DNA of 64,000 nucleotides. Source: Teredinibacter sp. KSP-S5-2. GTDB taxonomy: Bacteria; Pseudomonadota; Gammaproteobacteria; Pseudomonadales; Cellvibrionaceae. A model generated the notes under the pieces. It saw nothing but the letters and a program-made list of their open reading frames with translations, made no database searches and had not been told where the DNA came from. The stretch covers positions 4,927,001-4,991,000 of the forward strand of contig NZ_CP120416.1 in NCBI RefSeq assembly GCF_032773895.1, read 5' to 3'. Position numbers and translations under genes: made by a program. Below are positions 27,249 through 36,816 of this stretch, in pieces. The number at the start of each line of letters is the position of its first letter. The stretch's first letter is position 1.

Positions 27249-29792
27249 GTGAAAGCCATTTCCAAATTATTCAACATGTATGTTTCATTAGTAACCTGTT
27301 ATCCCAAAACAGTTTTAACGGTTATTGCCGCTATTACTGTTGCTTTGGCTGTCGGGTTACCTAATTTTAAGCTGGATGCATCCGCTGACTCTTTGACCTT
27401 GGAAAATGACCGCGATCTGGATTTTTTCCGTGAGGTTTCCAAACACTATCAAAGCGGGGACTTTTTGGTTGTTACCTACAACCCTAAAGTTGATCTGTTT
27501 AGTGACCAAGCGTTAAATACGCTGGGACAGCTAAAACAAGACCTGCTGGAGATTCCCGGTGTTGCAGGTGCGAACAGTATCCTGGATGTGCCTCTGTTGT
27601 ATTCACCCAAGCGAGGCTTGGCAGACATTGTTAAAAAACCACGTACGCTACTTTCTCCCGACGTTGATCGTGAACTGGCGAAACAAGAATTCTTAACCAG
27701 CCCTATATACAAGGACTTAATATTAGGGCCTGATGGGCAGACAACGGCAATTCAATTAAATCTGGCTTATGACGCAAAATATATTGAGTTGGTTCAGGAA
27801 CGTGATGGTTTACGCGCAAAACGAAATCGCGGTGGTTTAAGCGAGCAGGAAGCACTGCGTTTGGAAGCGGTGAGTGCGGAGTTTTTGGATTACCGAACCA
27901 AGGCCGATGCGCGCGCTCGTGATCGGGTTGAGCAAGTGCGAAATGTGGTTGCCAAATATAAAGATGAAGCGCAAATCTATGTGGGTGGGGTATCGATGAT
28001 CGCCGCCGACATGATTCAGTTTATCAAAAATGATCTGGTTGTCTTTGGTACAGCGGTCCTACTGTTTATGGCCATTACTCTCGCGGTAATTTTCCGAGCC
28101 AAGCGTTTTGTTGTGATTCCAATGATCAGCTGTGTCACGGCGGTGGTGATGATGCTTGGCTATGTGAGTTGGTTGGATTGGCGACTCACCGTCATTTCTT
28201 CCAATTTTGTGGCGTTACTGTTAATTATTTCTCTGGCAATCATTATTCACCTTGTTGTGCGCTACAGAGAGTATGTCGATGCGAACCCGGATTGGAATCG
28301 ACACCAGTTGGTTGCGGCCACAGTTAAGTTTATGGCCCGTCCATGTTTTTACACTGCGCTTACGACTATTGTGGCGTTTGCGTCATTAGTGGTGAGTGGT
28401 ATTCGTCCGGTTATTGATTTTGGTTGGATGATGACTATTGGTCTGGTTGTCGCGTTAATTTTAGGTTTTCTTATCTTGCCTTCAGCGCTAATGCTAATGC
28501 CGAAAGATAAACCGTCCGCCGCCGCGAATAGTGGTGAAGATCACGAACCGCTGACCATGATTTTTTCACGAATAGTGGAAAATCATGGTGGTGTTGTGTT
28601 GTTTGGTAGTGTGGTTGTTGCCGTGATGAGTGCCTGGGGTATCTCGCGCTTACAGGTGGAAAATCGATTTGTGGACTACTTTCATGACAGCACCGAAATC
28701 TATAAAGGTTTGTCCCTGATTGATCAGCAGCTGGGCGGTACAACGTCCCTCGATATTGTTGTGACATATAACCCGGAAGAAGATCGTGTTGAATTGGCTG
28801 TTGATGATGGGTTTGACGGCGAAGGCTTTGATGACGGTTTTGAATCCGATTCTGGTTTTGAAGATGAAGGATTTGATGATTTTTCTGATAACTCGGCAAA
28901 AGGAAGCAAAGATACTTTTTGGTTAACTGTTGCTGGATTGAAAAAAATCACATTACTGCATGATTACTTGGAAATGCAGCCAGAGATTGGCAAAGTAAAC
29001 TCTTTGGCAATTTTGTATCAGGTAGGCAAGGATATTAACGGCGGGTTAAATGATTTTGAATTGGCTGTGATGCAACGTAAATTGCCTCCAGAAGTCGCTG
29101 GGGTTTTGATTAACCCATACTTGTACCCTGCCGGCGATCAGACCCGGATCAGTTTGCGTATTCACGATACCTTTCCTGGCTTGAATCGATCTGAGTTGGT
29201 TGAGCGAATTAAAAAGCATGTGGACGAGAGTCCAGATTTTAATGCCGACAATGTTTCTTTTACCGGCCTGCTCGTTTTATATAACAACATGCTACAAAGC
29301 TTGTTTAGCTCGCAGATTGTTACCTTAGGTGCGGTGTTTTTTGCCATTATGCTAATGTTTGTGGTGCTGTTCCGTTCGTTGAAAATTGCATTGGTCGCCA
29401 TCTTTCCAAATATTCTTGCAGCGTTTTCTGTGCTGGGTGCCATGGGATTGATTGGCCTGCCATTGGATATGATGACTATTACCGTTGCCGCAATTACGGT
29501 GGGTATCGGGGTGGACGATACTATTCATTATATTCATCGCTTTAAAGAAGAGGTGCGTGTTGATGGTGATTATGTTGCCGCCATGCATCGTTCTCATCAT
29601 TCTATTGGGCGAGCAATGTATTACACCTCAATTATTATTATTTTTGGTTTTGGCATTATGGTGCTCTCGGAATTTATTCCGACCATCTATTTTGGGCTGT
29701 TAACTGGTTTGGCTATGTTTTCTGCTTTGATGGGAGCGTTGTTATTATTGCCAAAACTTATTTTGATGGTGAAACCGTTTAAACTGAATTAG
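27249..29792 (+). CDS. RND-superfamily (MMPL-type) exporter
   Basis: An 847-residue inner-membrane protein with 12 predicted helices in two repeats, each with a large periplasmic domain. Conserved features are GVDDTIHYIHRFKEE in the second half and ISLAIIIHLVVRYRE in the first. It belongs to the MMPL/HpnN-like branch that moves lipids or hydrophobic molecules, and works without an obvious adaptor gene nearby. An acidic insert rich in D/E, G and F lies at about residues 517-547 in the second periplasmic domain (DDGFDGEGFDDGFE). GTG start. Confidence 0.88.
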   Translation: MKAISKLFNMYVSLVTCYPKTVLTVIAAITVALAVGLPNFKLDASADSLTLENDRDLDFFREVSKHYQSGDFLVVTYNPKVDLFSDQALNTLGQLKQDLLEIPGVAGANSILDVPLLYSPKRGLADIVKKPRTLLSPDVDRELAKQEFLTSPIYKDLILGPDGQTTAIQLNLAYDAKYIELVQERDGLRAKRNRGGLSEQEALRLEAVSAEFLDYRTKADARARDRVEQVRNVVAKYKDEAQIYVGGVSMIAADMIQFIKNDLVVFGTAVLLFMAITLAVIFRAKRFVVIPMISCVTAVVMMLGYVSWLDWRLTVISSNFVALLLIISLAIIIHLVVRYREYVDANPDWNRHQLVAATVKFMARPCFYTALTTIVAFASLVVSGIRPVIDFGWMMTIGLVVALILGFLILPSALMLMPKDKPSAAANSGEDHEPLTMIFSRIVENHGGVVLFGSVVVAVMSAWGISRLQVENRFVDYFHDSTEIYKGLSLIDQQLGGTTSLDIVVTYNPEEDRVELAVDDGFDGEGFDDGFESDSGFEDEGFDDFSDNSAKGSKDTFWLTVAGLKKITLLHDYLEMQPEIGKVNSLAILYQVGKDINGGLNDFELAVMQRKLPPEVAGVLINPYLYPAGDQTRISLRIHDTFPGLNRSELVERIKKHVDESPDFNADNVSFTGLLVLYNNMLQSLFSSQIVTLGAVFFAIMLMFVVLFRSLKIALVAIFPNILAAFSVLGAMGLIGLPLDMMTITVAAITVGIGVDDTIHYIHRFKEEVRVDGDYVAAMHRSHHSIGRAMYYTSIIIIFGFGIMVLSEFIPTIYFGLLTGLAMFSALMGALLLLPKLILMVKPFKLN

Positions 29793-30008
29793 ATAAGTCC
29801 CTTATGTGCCACGCATTTATTTTAAATGTGTATGCAGGTAAATGCGTGGTTACCCTTTCCTGAATAATAATTCCCTTTTTACTTGTATTGATAGTTCGTT
29901 TGTCGTGCTCTAATGCGTGTGCGATGGTGTTGATGTTATTCGCAAGTAGCGCGAATCAGTTTGAGTTAATGATTGGTAGTGTGAACAGAGAACATGCGAA
30001 GGAAGGGT

Positions 30009-30050
30009 AAACCGTCGCCATAATTCAATACAGCGACGGTTTGAACGTTT
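30009..30050 (+). terminator. Rho-independent terminator downstream of the RND gene
   Basis: AAACCGTCGC pairs with GCGACGGTTT around a 14-base loop, followed by GAACGTTTTTTT on the plus strand. It is 217 bases after the RND stop and immediately before the convergent VanZ gene end. Confidence 0.8.
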
Positions 30051-30052
30051 TT

Positions 30053-30436
30053 TTATTTAATGGCTTTAATACCTTTCTCAAGCAGAATGCACAGAAGAAA
30101 ACCAACTGCTAGCCCAGCAATATTGGCGAGTATGTCGACTACCTCAGGTTGGCGGGTAGCAGTCAGTCCTTGAGAAAGCTCAATAAGGATCGAATAGGGG
30201 ATGGCGAATAACAATGGCATCCAGATGTTGTAGCGACCCAGGCATGCCACCCAGGCTGACAATATTAATAAAATGTTACCGATAAAATGTAGAGCCGTGT
30301 TAGATGCGTTTATTCCAAGCGAGTCTGGGTTGGGGATTAATGATAAAGTGCTAAAGATAGCGATTGCCACTAAGAATTGTGTCTGACGAATTTTTGTTAC
30401 ACTGGCATTACTAATAATTGAGTTTAAATCCCGCAT
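30053..30436 (-). CDS. VanZ-like family membrane protein
   Basis: A 127-residue protein with four predicted membrane helices. The C-terminal pair contains ILIELSQGLTATRQPEVVDI, the pattern characteristic of VanZ-like proteins (Glu, Gln, Arg and Asp in the membrane-facing loop). The family is common and its biochemical role is unknown. The frame is open to 30508; ATG at 30436 was chosen because the extra residues are unlike the family. Confidence 0.8.
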   Translation of the reverse strand: MRDLNSIISNASVTKIRQTQFLVAIAIFSTLSLIPNPDSLGINASNTALHFIGNILLILSAWVACLGRYNIWMPLLFAIPYSILIELSQGLTATRQPEVVDILANIAGLAVGFLLCILLEKGIKAIK

Positions 30437-30538
30437 CTTCAATGACCTTAAACACTGTCTTTTATTTTTCCGAAAATGAAAGAAATCCTGCGCCACATTC
30501 TGTCGCAAAAAAGAAAGTTGTAAGTGGTTAATAACTGC

Positions 30539-31921
30539 CTAGTTAGGATTTTCAGGCAATGCTACAACAATTTTCGCTCCCCCGAGCGAGGATTCCCCAG
30601 TAGAGAGCGCTCCATTGTAGCTGCTAATGATATCTACCGCTACAGCTAATCCGATTCCCTGTCCGGCGGTTGCAGTGTCGGCTCTGGCACCACGTTTTAG
30701 AATGTCTTTGTGTAATTTTTTATCGATTCCTGGTCCGTCATCTTCGATGATGATTTGGTGAAGATGGTCTTCTTTTATTGAGCTGACACATACTTGAGTT
30801 AAACCATACTTAAACGCATTTTCCATGAGGTTACCGAAGACTTCCATAAAGTCATTTTCGTCACCGGAAATGAATAATGCTTCCTCTACATCGTTGGTGA
30901 AATGAATTTTTTTCTCTTGGTAGACTTTTTGTAATGCCTGGCTGAGTCGTCCTACCAATTTGAAAATGGACACCTTATTTTTGACTAGCGTGTGTGAGTG
31001 TAGTGTGGCTCGTTGTAGTTGGTGCGTCACAATATCCGACATGCGTTGAACCTGTTCAGTCACAGTTCGTTCAATATCGTGAGCGCTTTTGTTTGTACCG
31101 TTTTGACTGGTAGCACCTTGAATAATGGCAAGGGGGGTTTTGAGGCTGTGTGCCAAATCTGCCAGAGTGTTTTTGTATCTTTCCCTCTGTGTTTGTTCGA
31201 CATTAAGTACGGTATTTAAATTGTCAGTAACAGGCTGAATTTCTCTTGGGTAGTCCCCCCTTAATCGTTTTTGTTCACCGGAATTGAGTCCAATAATATC
31301 TTTAGCCAGTGACCCTAATGGCAGTAAGCTCCAGCGAACAATTAACCATTGTGAGAACAACAAAATAACGGACATGCCTCCCAGCCATATCCATAAGGAG
31401 TTACGGTAGCGTCTGAGTTCTTTTTTTAAGGTGTCTTGAGTGTGGAGGATGTCGAAACGAAATTCTCTTTCCTTATCCAGATCCCAGATGGTTTTGTAAC
31501 TGAGCAGATAGTAGTGTTTTCCCTGCCATGTAATCTGACGAAAATGAAAAACGCCGGGTTCGATCGAAGTATCGGCTCCGGGGTAAGTGAAGCGGGTATT
31601 GGTGTTTTTATCAGTCAATGTCAGGGATAGTGATCGCCAGACATTGCGGTGGTTACCGTCGCTGACTTTGGCATAAAGTCCAGAATCCGCAGAAGAAAAT
31701 CGAGGTTCTGCGAATGCCGGCGGGAGCTCCAATGTGTTCTCTCCCGGCTCGGTGGAACCGATCAGCATATACATGTGAGCCTTAAGTGCGTCTTTTTCTG
31801 CGCTTAACAAGCTTTCATGGAAAACTTTATCCAGCGAGTAGCCGCTAAAACCAAGCAAAAGAGGTAAAAGTGCGGCCGCGGCAAAAAAATAGCGCGAAGA
31901 CAGTGAGTTAGGAATACGCAC
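30539..31921 (-). CDS. PhoQ-like sensor histidine kinase
   Basis: A 460-residue membrane kinase: an N-terminal helix, a periplasmic sensor region of about 140 residues with acidic stretches, a second helix (LWIWLGGMSVILLF), HAMP-like linker, H-box DLAHSLKTPLAII and an HATPase with NLMENAFKYG, DDGPGID and GQGIGLAVAVD. The HSLKTPLA version of the H-box is that of the PhoQ branch. GTG start at 31921, 13 bases after the partner regulator. Signal (Mg2+, peptides, pH) cannot be read from sequence. Confidence 0.9.
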   Translation of the reverse strand: MRIPNSLSSRYFFAAAALLPLLLGFSGYSLDKVFHESLLSAEKDALKAHMYMLIGSTEPGENTLELPPAFAEPRFSSADSGLYAKVSDGNHRNVWRSLSLTLTDKNTNTRFTYPGADTSIEPGVFHFRQITWQGKHYYLLSYKTIWDLDKEREFRFDILHTQDTLKKELRRYRNSLWIWLGGMSVILLFSQWLIVRWSLLPLGSLAKDIIGLNSGEQKRLRGDYPREIQPVTDNLNTVLNVEQTQRERYKNTLADLAHSLKTPLAIIQGATSQNGTNKSAHDIERTVTEQVQRMSDIVTHQLQRATLHSHTLVKNKVSIFKLVGRLSQALQKVYQEKKIHFTNDVEEALFISGDENDFMEVFGNLMENAFKYGLTQVCVSSIKEDHLHQIIIEDDGPGIDKKLHKDILKRGARADTATAGQGIGLAVAVDIISSYNGALSTGESSLGGAKIVVALPENPN

Positions 31922-31933
31922 GAGAGCTTTCCG

Positions 31934-32611
31934 TTAGCCTTGATCCAACGTAAATCGGTACCCTTGCCCCCGAATGGTTTTAATCGGTTTGAGTGTGCCG
32001 TCGGGGTCCAGCTTTTTACGCAGGCGACCAATAAATACTTCAATCACATTGCTGTCCCGTTCGAAATCCTGGTGGTATAGGTGCTCGGTCAATACAGTTT
32101 TGGAAATAGATTCTCCGGCGTGGAGAGCGAGATATTCGAGAGTGTTGTACTCGTAGCTGGTGAGCTCTATCACTTGCCCGCTCAGGCTGACTTGCTTGGC
32201 GGTGGTATCAATACTGATTGGGCCGAAGGTTAAGTTGGGTGAGGTATTACCAGTTGAGCGTCGAATGAGAGCGTTTACCCTGGCGTTAAGTTCTTCAGCG
32301 TGAAAAGGCTTAACCAAATAGTCGTCGGCTCCGGCTTCCAGCCCTTTAACTTTATCCTGCCAGTGTCCGCGAGCGGTGAGAACTAACACTGGGTACTTTT
32401 TGCCTTCCTCTCGCAGTTTTTTTATAAGCTCGATACCATCCATAATTGGTAAGCCGATATCAATGATGGCCAGGTCGTAGTCGAATTCGGTCGCAAAATA
32501 CAAGCCTTCCTGGCCATCAGCTGCGGTGTCTATAACAAAGTCTTTATTCTTGAAATAATCCGCAAGCTGGTCGCAAATCTCTTGTTCGTCTTCAACGATA
32601 AGTAATTTCAT
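31934..32611 (-). CDS. PhoP-like OmpR-family response regulator
   Basis: A 225-residue regulator. The receiver has phosphorylation site D51 (LAIIDIGLPIMDG), T (VLTARG) and K (VKPFHAEEL). The C-terminal winged helix shows LTSYEYNTLEYLALHAGE and RLRKKLDPDG. It lies upstream of its kinase and downstream of a PepSY gene and a glycine-zipper gene, so an envelope-stress or cation-sensing role is likely. Called PhoP-like from family resemblance only. Confidence 0.92.
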   Translation of the reverse strand: MKLLIVEDEQEICDQLADYFKNKDFVIDTAADGQEGLYFATEFDYDLAIIDIGLPIMDGIELIKKLREEGKKYPVLVLTARGHWQDKVKGLEAGADDYLVKPFHAEELNARVNALIRRSTGNTSPNLTFGPISIDTTAKQVSLSGQVIELTSYEYNTLEYLALHAGESISKTVLTEHLYHQDFERDSNVIEVFIGRLRKKLDPDGTLKPIKTIRGQGYRFTLDQG

Positions 32612-32622
32612 AGGGGCCTCAT

Positions 32623-32919
32623 TTAACCGCCACGATTGCCATTGATGGTGACAATCTTGACTCTACCTGAGTCCTGCAGCAGCTTTACTTTATAGATTGT
32701 TTTTCCGTTCTGGTTTTGCTTCTGGACGCTGAGGACCTTGCCGCCATGACGCTGTTTGGCGATCGCAGCAGCTTGGCCTTCGCTGATGACGTTATTCTGG
32801 GCTAACCATAAGTCGTGGTGAGACGGATAGGCTTTGCCTGCGTGGGAGGGAACAGCGCATAACATAATCAGCGCGGTAACCATGCCAATACAAGAGCGTG
32901 TGATAGTGCGAAAAGTCAT
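32623..32919 (-). CDS. PepSY-domain periplasmic protein
   Basis: A 98-residue secreted protein. A signal peptide (MTFRTITRSCIGMVTALIML) precedes one PepSY domain, with SEGQAAAIAKQRHGGKVLSV and YKVKLLQDSGRVKIVTING. Such small PepSY proteins often sit beside PhoPQ-like systems and are thought to inhibit or sense at the membrane. The frame is open to 32982; ATG at 32919 gives the signal peptide. It is 11 bases before the regulator and probably co-transcribed. Confidence 0.85.
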   Translation of the reverse strand: MTFRTITRSCIGMVTALIMLCAVPSHAGKAYPSHHDLWLAQNNVISEGQAAAIAKQRHGGKVLSVQKQNQNGKTIYKVKLLQDSGRVKIVTINGNRGG

Positions 32920-33012
32920 TGTATGCTCTCTCAGGATTAAGTGAGGTGCTTCTATTTTACGCCATGACTGGCGTTTCAGCACCTCTATGCCTCGACCTGC
33001 TTTGGCTTTTAC

Positions 33013-33570
33013 TTAGAACTGAAGTGGTGCGACCTGGACAGACACTTTCATTTTCTTGCCTGGATCGTGATCCATTTCAGTTGTATAAGACCGTCCACCA
33101 TAGCGGTAGGTAACGTCATAAGCCACAACTTCGCGCTCTCTATGGCTGGTGTACGTGGTCTCACAGCGTTCAACGTTGCGGTAGGTAGTTTCCTGGTAAT
33201 CACCATGGTTGTACTGAGTGGCGTTTCTATGGCTGATATCTCGACCAATGGAGGCGCCTAGAATTGAGCCAACAACGGTTCCCAATTTTTTGTTGTCGTG
33301 TCCATGCCCTACCCGGTGACCAATCGCACCGCCGATTACCGCACCAACAATCGTGCCGGTTTTGGAATTATATTGACGTCTTGGCGTATCTTCCTGAACA
33401 CGTTCTACCCAGCAGCTTTCTTGAGGAACATTACGCTCGACCACTTGGTATATGGGGGTGACTTGAGTGACCCGAGCGTAATCTACAAACGAGTCGTTTG
33501 CTGATGTTGAATGGCTGAACATTGAGAGGGTTGTTAAGCCGGCAGCAATTAGCATTAGTTGTTTGTTCAT
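33013..33570 (-). CDS. Glycine-zipper 2TM-domain outer-envelope protein
   Basis: A 185-residue secreted protein. Signal peptide (about 24 residues, ending STSA) followed by a glycine zipper, TIVGAVIGGAIGHRVGHG and GTVVGSILGASIGRDI, as in the Rickettsia 17-kDa antigen group. Two Cys residues flank it (SCW, RCET) and may pair. The C-terminus is Tyr-rich and beta-like. The role is envelope-related but not specific. It is divergent from nothing nearby and lies upstream of the PepSY-PhoPQ block. Confidence 0.83.
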   Translation of the reverse strand: MNKQLMLIAAGLTTLSMFSHSTSANDSFVDYARVTQVTPIYQVVERNVPQESCWVERVQEDTPRRQYNSKTGTIVGAVIGGAIGHRVGHGHDNKKLGTVVGSILGASIGRDISHRNATQYNHGDYQETTYRNVERCETTYTSHREREVVAYDVTYRYGGRSYTTEMDHDPGKKMKVSVQVAPLQF

Positions 33571-33645
33571 GGCCTGCTCCTTAATGTGTTGAGCCAGTTG
33601 TTTAAGTTTCAGGCTCAGAATACTCCCTGGAAGCTGAATGGATGC

Positions 33646-34299
33646 TTAACGTTTCCGCTGAATCAATTGCCAGGCCTGTTGCAGGTTTTTTACGGTGTAA
33701 TCGGCTCGAGAGAAGTCCTGGCTTTGGGAAAACGCATTTGGAATGGCGATGGTGGTTAGGCCTGCATCTTTTGCTGATTGCACACCACTTTGTGTATCTT
33801 CCAGAGCGATGGCGTGTGCGGCGGGTATTCCCAGTACTTCAAGAGCGTGTATGTACACGTCCGGAGCCGGTTTAGGATGTTTAACATCTGAGCGTGAGCA
33901 TACCGCATCGAACCGGGTGTCCAGCTGGTGAGATTTCAGGGAGGCAAGTACTTCTGTTCGGGCCGCTCCGGTAGCCACAGCGGTAAGCATATTGTTCTCT
34001 TTGCAGGCTTGCAGGCATTCTTGTACATACGGCATCAAAGGGTATCGATCATTTTTTAAGTGTTCGTGAGTAAGTCGTATGTTTTCTTTGTAGAGCTCTT
34101 CGCTACTGAGCTTGGTGTTAAACCTTTGGGCAATATATTCGGCTGTCTGTGGTTTTGGTAAGCCGGAAAGTTCGCGGATGTACTCGTCTTGTTCGAAATC
34201 AACACCTTCTTTGGCGAGCATGGAGCGCCACAATTCGAAGTGCATTGCTTCAGAATCCACCAGAGTGCCATCGTGATCAAAGATTACTGCCTGAATCAT
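33646..34299 (-). CDS. HAD-family phosphatase (beta-phosphoglucomutase-like)
   Basis: A 217-residue HAD hydrolase with motif I DHDGTLVDSE, motif II (AVATGAAR), KHPKPAPDVY and motif IV LEDTQSGVQSAKDAG. The helical cap carries the LSGLPKPQTAEYIAQ region used for substrate choice. Similar to small sugar-phosphate phosphatases such as YqaB. It is a distant paralogue of the HAD gene at 11660. Confidence 0.88.
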   Translation of the reverse strand: MIQAVIFDHDGTLVDSEAMHFELWRSMLAKEGVDFEQDEYIRELSGLPKPQTAEYIAQRFNTKLSSEELYKENIRLTHEHLKNDRYPLMPYVQECLQACKENNMLTAVATGAARTEVLASLKSHQLDTRFDAVCSRSDVKHPKPAPDVYIHALEVLGIPAAHAIALEDTQSGVQSAKDAGLTTIAIPNAFSQSQDFSRADYTVKNLQQAWQLIQRKR

Positions 34300-34441
34300 A
34301 TAAAATCGCTTTGTGTCGGTTTGTTGTAATGTGACGCCGTTATGAATAGCGTTGATTTATACTGCTGCTCTTCGCGAAAACCCTAGGGTCGCGGCAGTAG
34401 CGCTGGTATTATACTTGGCAAAATAATGAGGCTACGAATAA

Positions 34442-35302
34442 GTGTACGAAACGCGGGTCCAGTCATATAAAAACAGGTACAGCTTACGTTTTAATTTCGG
34501 CGTATTGAAGCTGGTTGGCCTGTGGAGTTGTTTGTCTTTTGTGTTGTCTGGGTGCGGCGCAGGCTGGGGCACGAAATCTGTTGTTGATGACGAAGCCTTT
34601 ATCGATGTGATTACGCAGCAGACCAGAGCAATTGAAGAAGGGCACGAACAGCTTGTTATCCTGTCCGAAATGCATCGGCAGTTAAGTGAAGAGTTGGCAG
34701 AAACCAAAAAACAAGTGGATCTGCTGTACAAAAAACTGGCTGCGGCAAAAAGCATTGAACTCGCCAGTAAAAAACAAAATGTTGTCGTAAAAGAAAGCCC
34801 TCCCACGAAGAAGCAAACTAAGGAACCTCTGGATGGCAAGCTGGTCCTTGGGAGAATTGAGTGGGTATGGTTGGACTTGATGGGACAAACTCTCAAGGCC
34901 AAGGTCGATACGGGGGCTAAGTCTTCTTCTCTCAGTGCAGAGAATATTCAGGAATTTGAGCGGGACGGGCAACGCTGGGTACGTTTTAATATGCCGGAAG
35001 ACCCAGATAAAAAAGTTTACGAAGCACCGCTGATCAAATATCAGAATGTCAGGCAGGCATCAGTGGAGGAAATGGATCAACGTCCAAAAGTGATGCTCGT
35101 GGTTCGTATTGGTGATTTGTCCGAGGAAACTGAATTTACACTCGCGGACAGGTCGAACATGAACTATCCGGTTCTACTTGGACGCCGATTTTTGCGTGAT
35201 ATTGCCGTCGTAGACGTAGCGCGAAAGTTTGTTCAGGATAAATTTGAAACCCAAAACCAAAAGGCTGTCGATAAACTAACGTCTCGATCAGATTCTCCGT
35301 GA
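34442..35302 (+). CDS. Retropepsin-like aspartic protease lipoprotein (RimK-associated)
   Basis: A 286-residue protein of the family long called putative ATP-dependent zinc protease (pfam05618), now seen as retropepsin-like. GTG start at 34442 with GAGG 10 bases upstream; a signal peptide ends in the lipobox LSGC, then a coiled-coil segment (about residues 60-105), then the protease domain with the active-site DTGAKSSSL and YPVLLGRRFLRDIAVVD. It overlaps the next gene by 4 bases. In proteobacteria it forms a fixed trio with an inactive transglutaminase and a RimK-like ligase. Confidence 0.88.
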   Translation: MYETRVQSYKNRYSLRFNFGVLKLVGLWSCLSFVLSGCGAGWGTKSVVDDEAFIDVITQQTRAIEEGHEQLVILSEMHRQLSEELAETKKQVDLLYKKLAAAKSIELASKKQNVVVKESPPTKKQTKEPLDGKLVLGRIEWVWLDLMGQTLKAKVDTGAKSSSLSAENIQEFERDGQRWVRFNMPEDPDKKVYEAPLIKYQNVRQASVEEMDQRPKVMLVVRIGDLSEETEFTLADRSNMNYPVLLGRRFLRDIAVVDVARKFVQDKFETQNQKAVDKLTSRSDSP

Positions 35303-36810
35303 AAAGGCACTCTCGTACCCCGTTTTATCTCCTTATAGCACTGCTCATTGTCTCCGGGTTAGCTCTGACTTGGTATCGTCATTACGCATTTGATGTTCCC
35401 TGGTTGCCAGGGGAAAAACGCCAGGTCTGGTCAATTGAAGCCAAGATCGAATTTCTTGCTCAAGGTGAGCCTATTGTTGCATCCCTGGCTATCCCCAGTA
35501 GTCAGCCTGGTTTTGAACTTATGGGGGAGCACACTGCATCGCCGGGTTACGGTTTGTCGTTTGTTGAGAAAGATGGTGGACGCAGGGCCGAGTGGTCAAT
35601 CCGAAACGCCACTGGTCTGCAAACCCTCTATTATCGCATCGATATGTTATCTCTCGATTTTGAAGATTCCCCTTATCACCCCCCGTCACCGGATATTCGA
35701 TTCAAGCTTAAAAAAGAAGGTCCGTATCAAACTGCTGCAGCGCAACTATTAGCTCGTGCCAAGGAACGTTCTGCAAATGCTTTCACGTTAACTCGGGAAT
35801 TGATTAGCGAATTTAATACCCAAAATCAGACAGCCAGGTTTTTATTGCAGGAACAAAGCCGAACTCAATGGCTAGTGGAACTGTTGAATCTGGCTGAAAT
35901 TAAATCCCGTGAGGTCTTGGTGTTGACGCTGGAAGATGGGCGTCGCAGGCAAAGTCTGCTGAGCTATTTGCAAGTTTATGACGGAGAAGAGTATCAGCTG
36001 TTTGACCCTAGAACCGGTAAGCAGGGGCAGGCGGCCAATCAGCTTTTATGGAAGTACCATTCGGACTCACTACTGGATCTTGTGGGCGGTACTCAGTCCA
36101 ATGTTCACTTTTCTGTGATTGAACAGGAAGTGCCGGTAAGTCGAATGCTGGATCGGGACTTATTGTCGGATAAGCCTTTCTTGGATATATCCATTCATAG
36201 CTTACCTCTTGAAGAGCAGACTTTGTTTAAGGGGATTTTGTTGGTTCCGGTTGGTGTCTTGGTGGTTGTGTTTTTGCGTATTTTGATTGGTTTACGCACA
36301 TCAGGAACCTTTATGCCGGTACTGATTGCTATCGCTTTTATCCAGACCAGTTTACTAACCGGGTTGTTGGGTTTTGTTTTGGTGGTGACAGCTGGTTTGG
36401 TTATTCGCAGTTATCTGTCACAGCTTAACCTCTTGCTTGTGGCTCGAATATCCGCCGTAATTATTTCGGTGATTGCCATTATCGCTGCGTTTTCTGTTTT
36501 ATCTTTTCAGCTGGGTTTGAGTGAAGGGTTAAAAATTACCTTTTTCCCAATGATTATTTTGGCTTGGACAATTGAACGTATGTCCATTCTTTGGGAAGAG
36601 GAAGGGCCTCAGGAAGTACTTGTTCAAGTTGGAGGCTCACTATTTGTTGCACTGGTTGCCTATGTGCTAATGACCAATGAAGTGGTTCGTCATCTGACGT
36701 TCAACTTCTTGGGATTGCAGTTGGTGTTTATGGCGCTGGTGTTATTAATGGGGAACTACACTGGTTATCGCCTGTTGGAGTATCGACGTTTCAAGACGAT
36801 GTTAAAGTAA
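35299..36810 (+). CDS. Inactive transglutaminase fused to seven-transmembrane domain
   Basis: A 503-residue membrane protein. One N-terminal helix is followed by a periplasmic transglutaminase-like domain and, from about residue 310, seven helices (LVPVGVLVVVFLRILIGLRT onwards). Named after the known family 'inactive transglutaminase fused to 7 TM', which lacks the catalytic Cys. The conserved block LRTSGTFMPVLIAIAF is visible. It is translationally coupled to the retropepsin-like gene and followed 6 bases later by the RimK-like ligase. Confidence 0.9.
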   Translation: MKRHSRTPFYLLIALLIVSGLALTWYRHYAFDVPWLPGEKRQVWSIEAKIEFLAQGEPIVASLAIPSSQPGFELMGEHTASPGYGLSFVEKDGGRRAEWSIRNATGLQTLYYRIDMLSLDFEDSPYHPPSPDIRFKLKKEGPYQTAAAQLLARAKERSANAFTLTRELISEFNTQNQTARFLLQEQSRTQWLVELLNLAEIKSREVLVLTLEDGRRRQSLLSYLQVYDGEEYQLFDPRTGKQGQAANQLLWKYHSDSLLDLVGGTQSNVHFSVIEQEVPVSRMLDRDLLSDKPFLDISIHSLPLEEQTLFKGILLVPVGVLVVVFLRILIGLRTSGTFMPVLIAIAFIQTSLLTGLLGFVLVVTAGLVIRSYLSQLNLLLVARISAVIISVIAIIAAFSVLSFQLGLSEGLKITFFPMIILAWTIERMSILWEEEGPQEVLVQVGGSLFVALVAYVLMTNEVVRHLTFNFLGLQLVFMALVLLMGNYTGYRLLEYRRFKTMLK

Positions 36811-36816
36811 CCCCTT

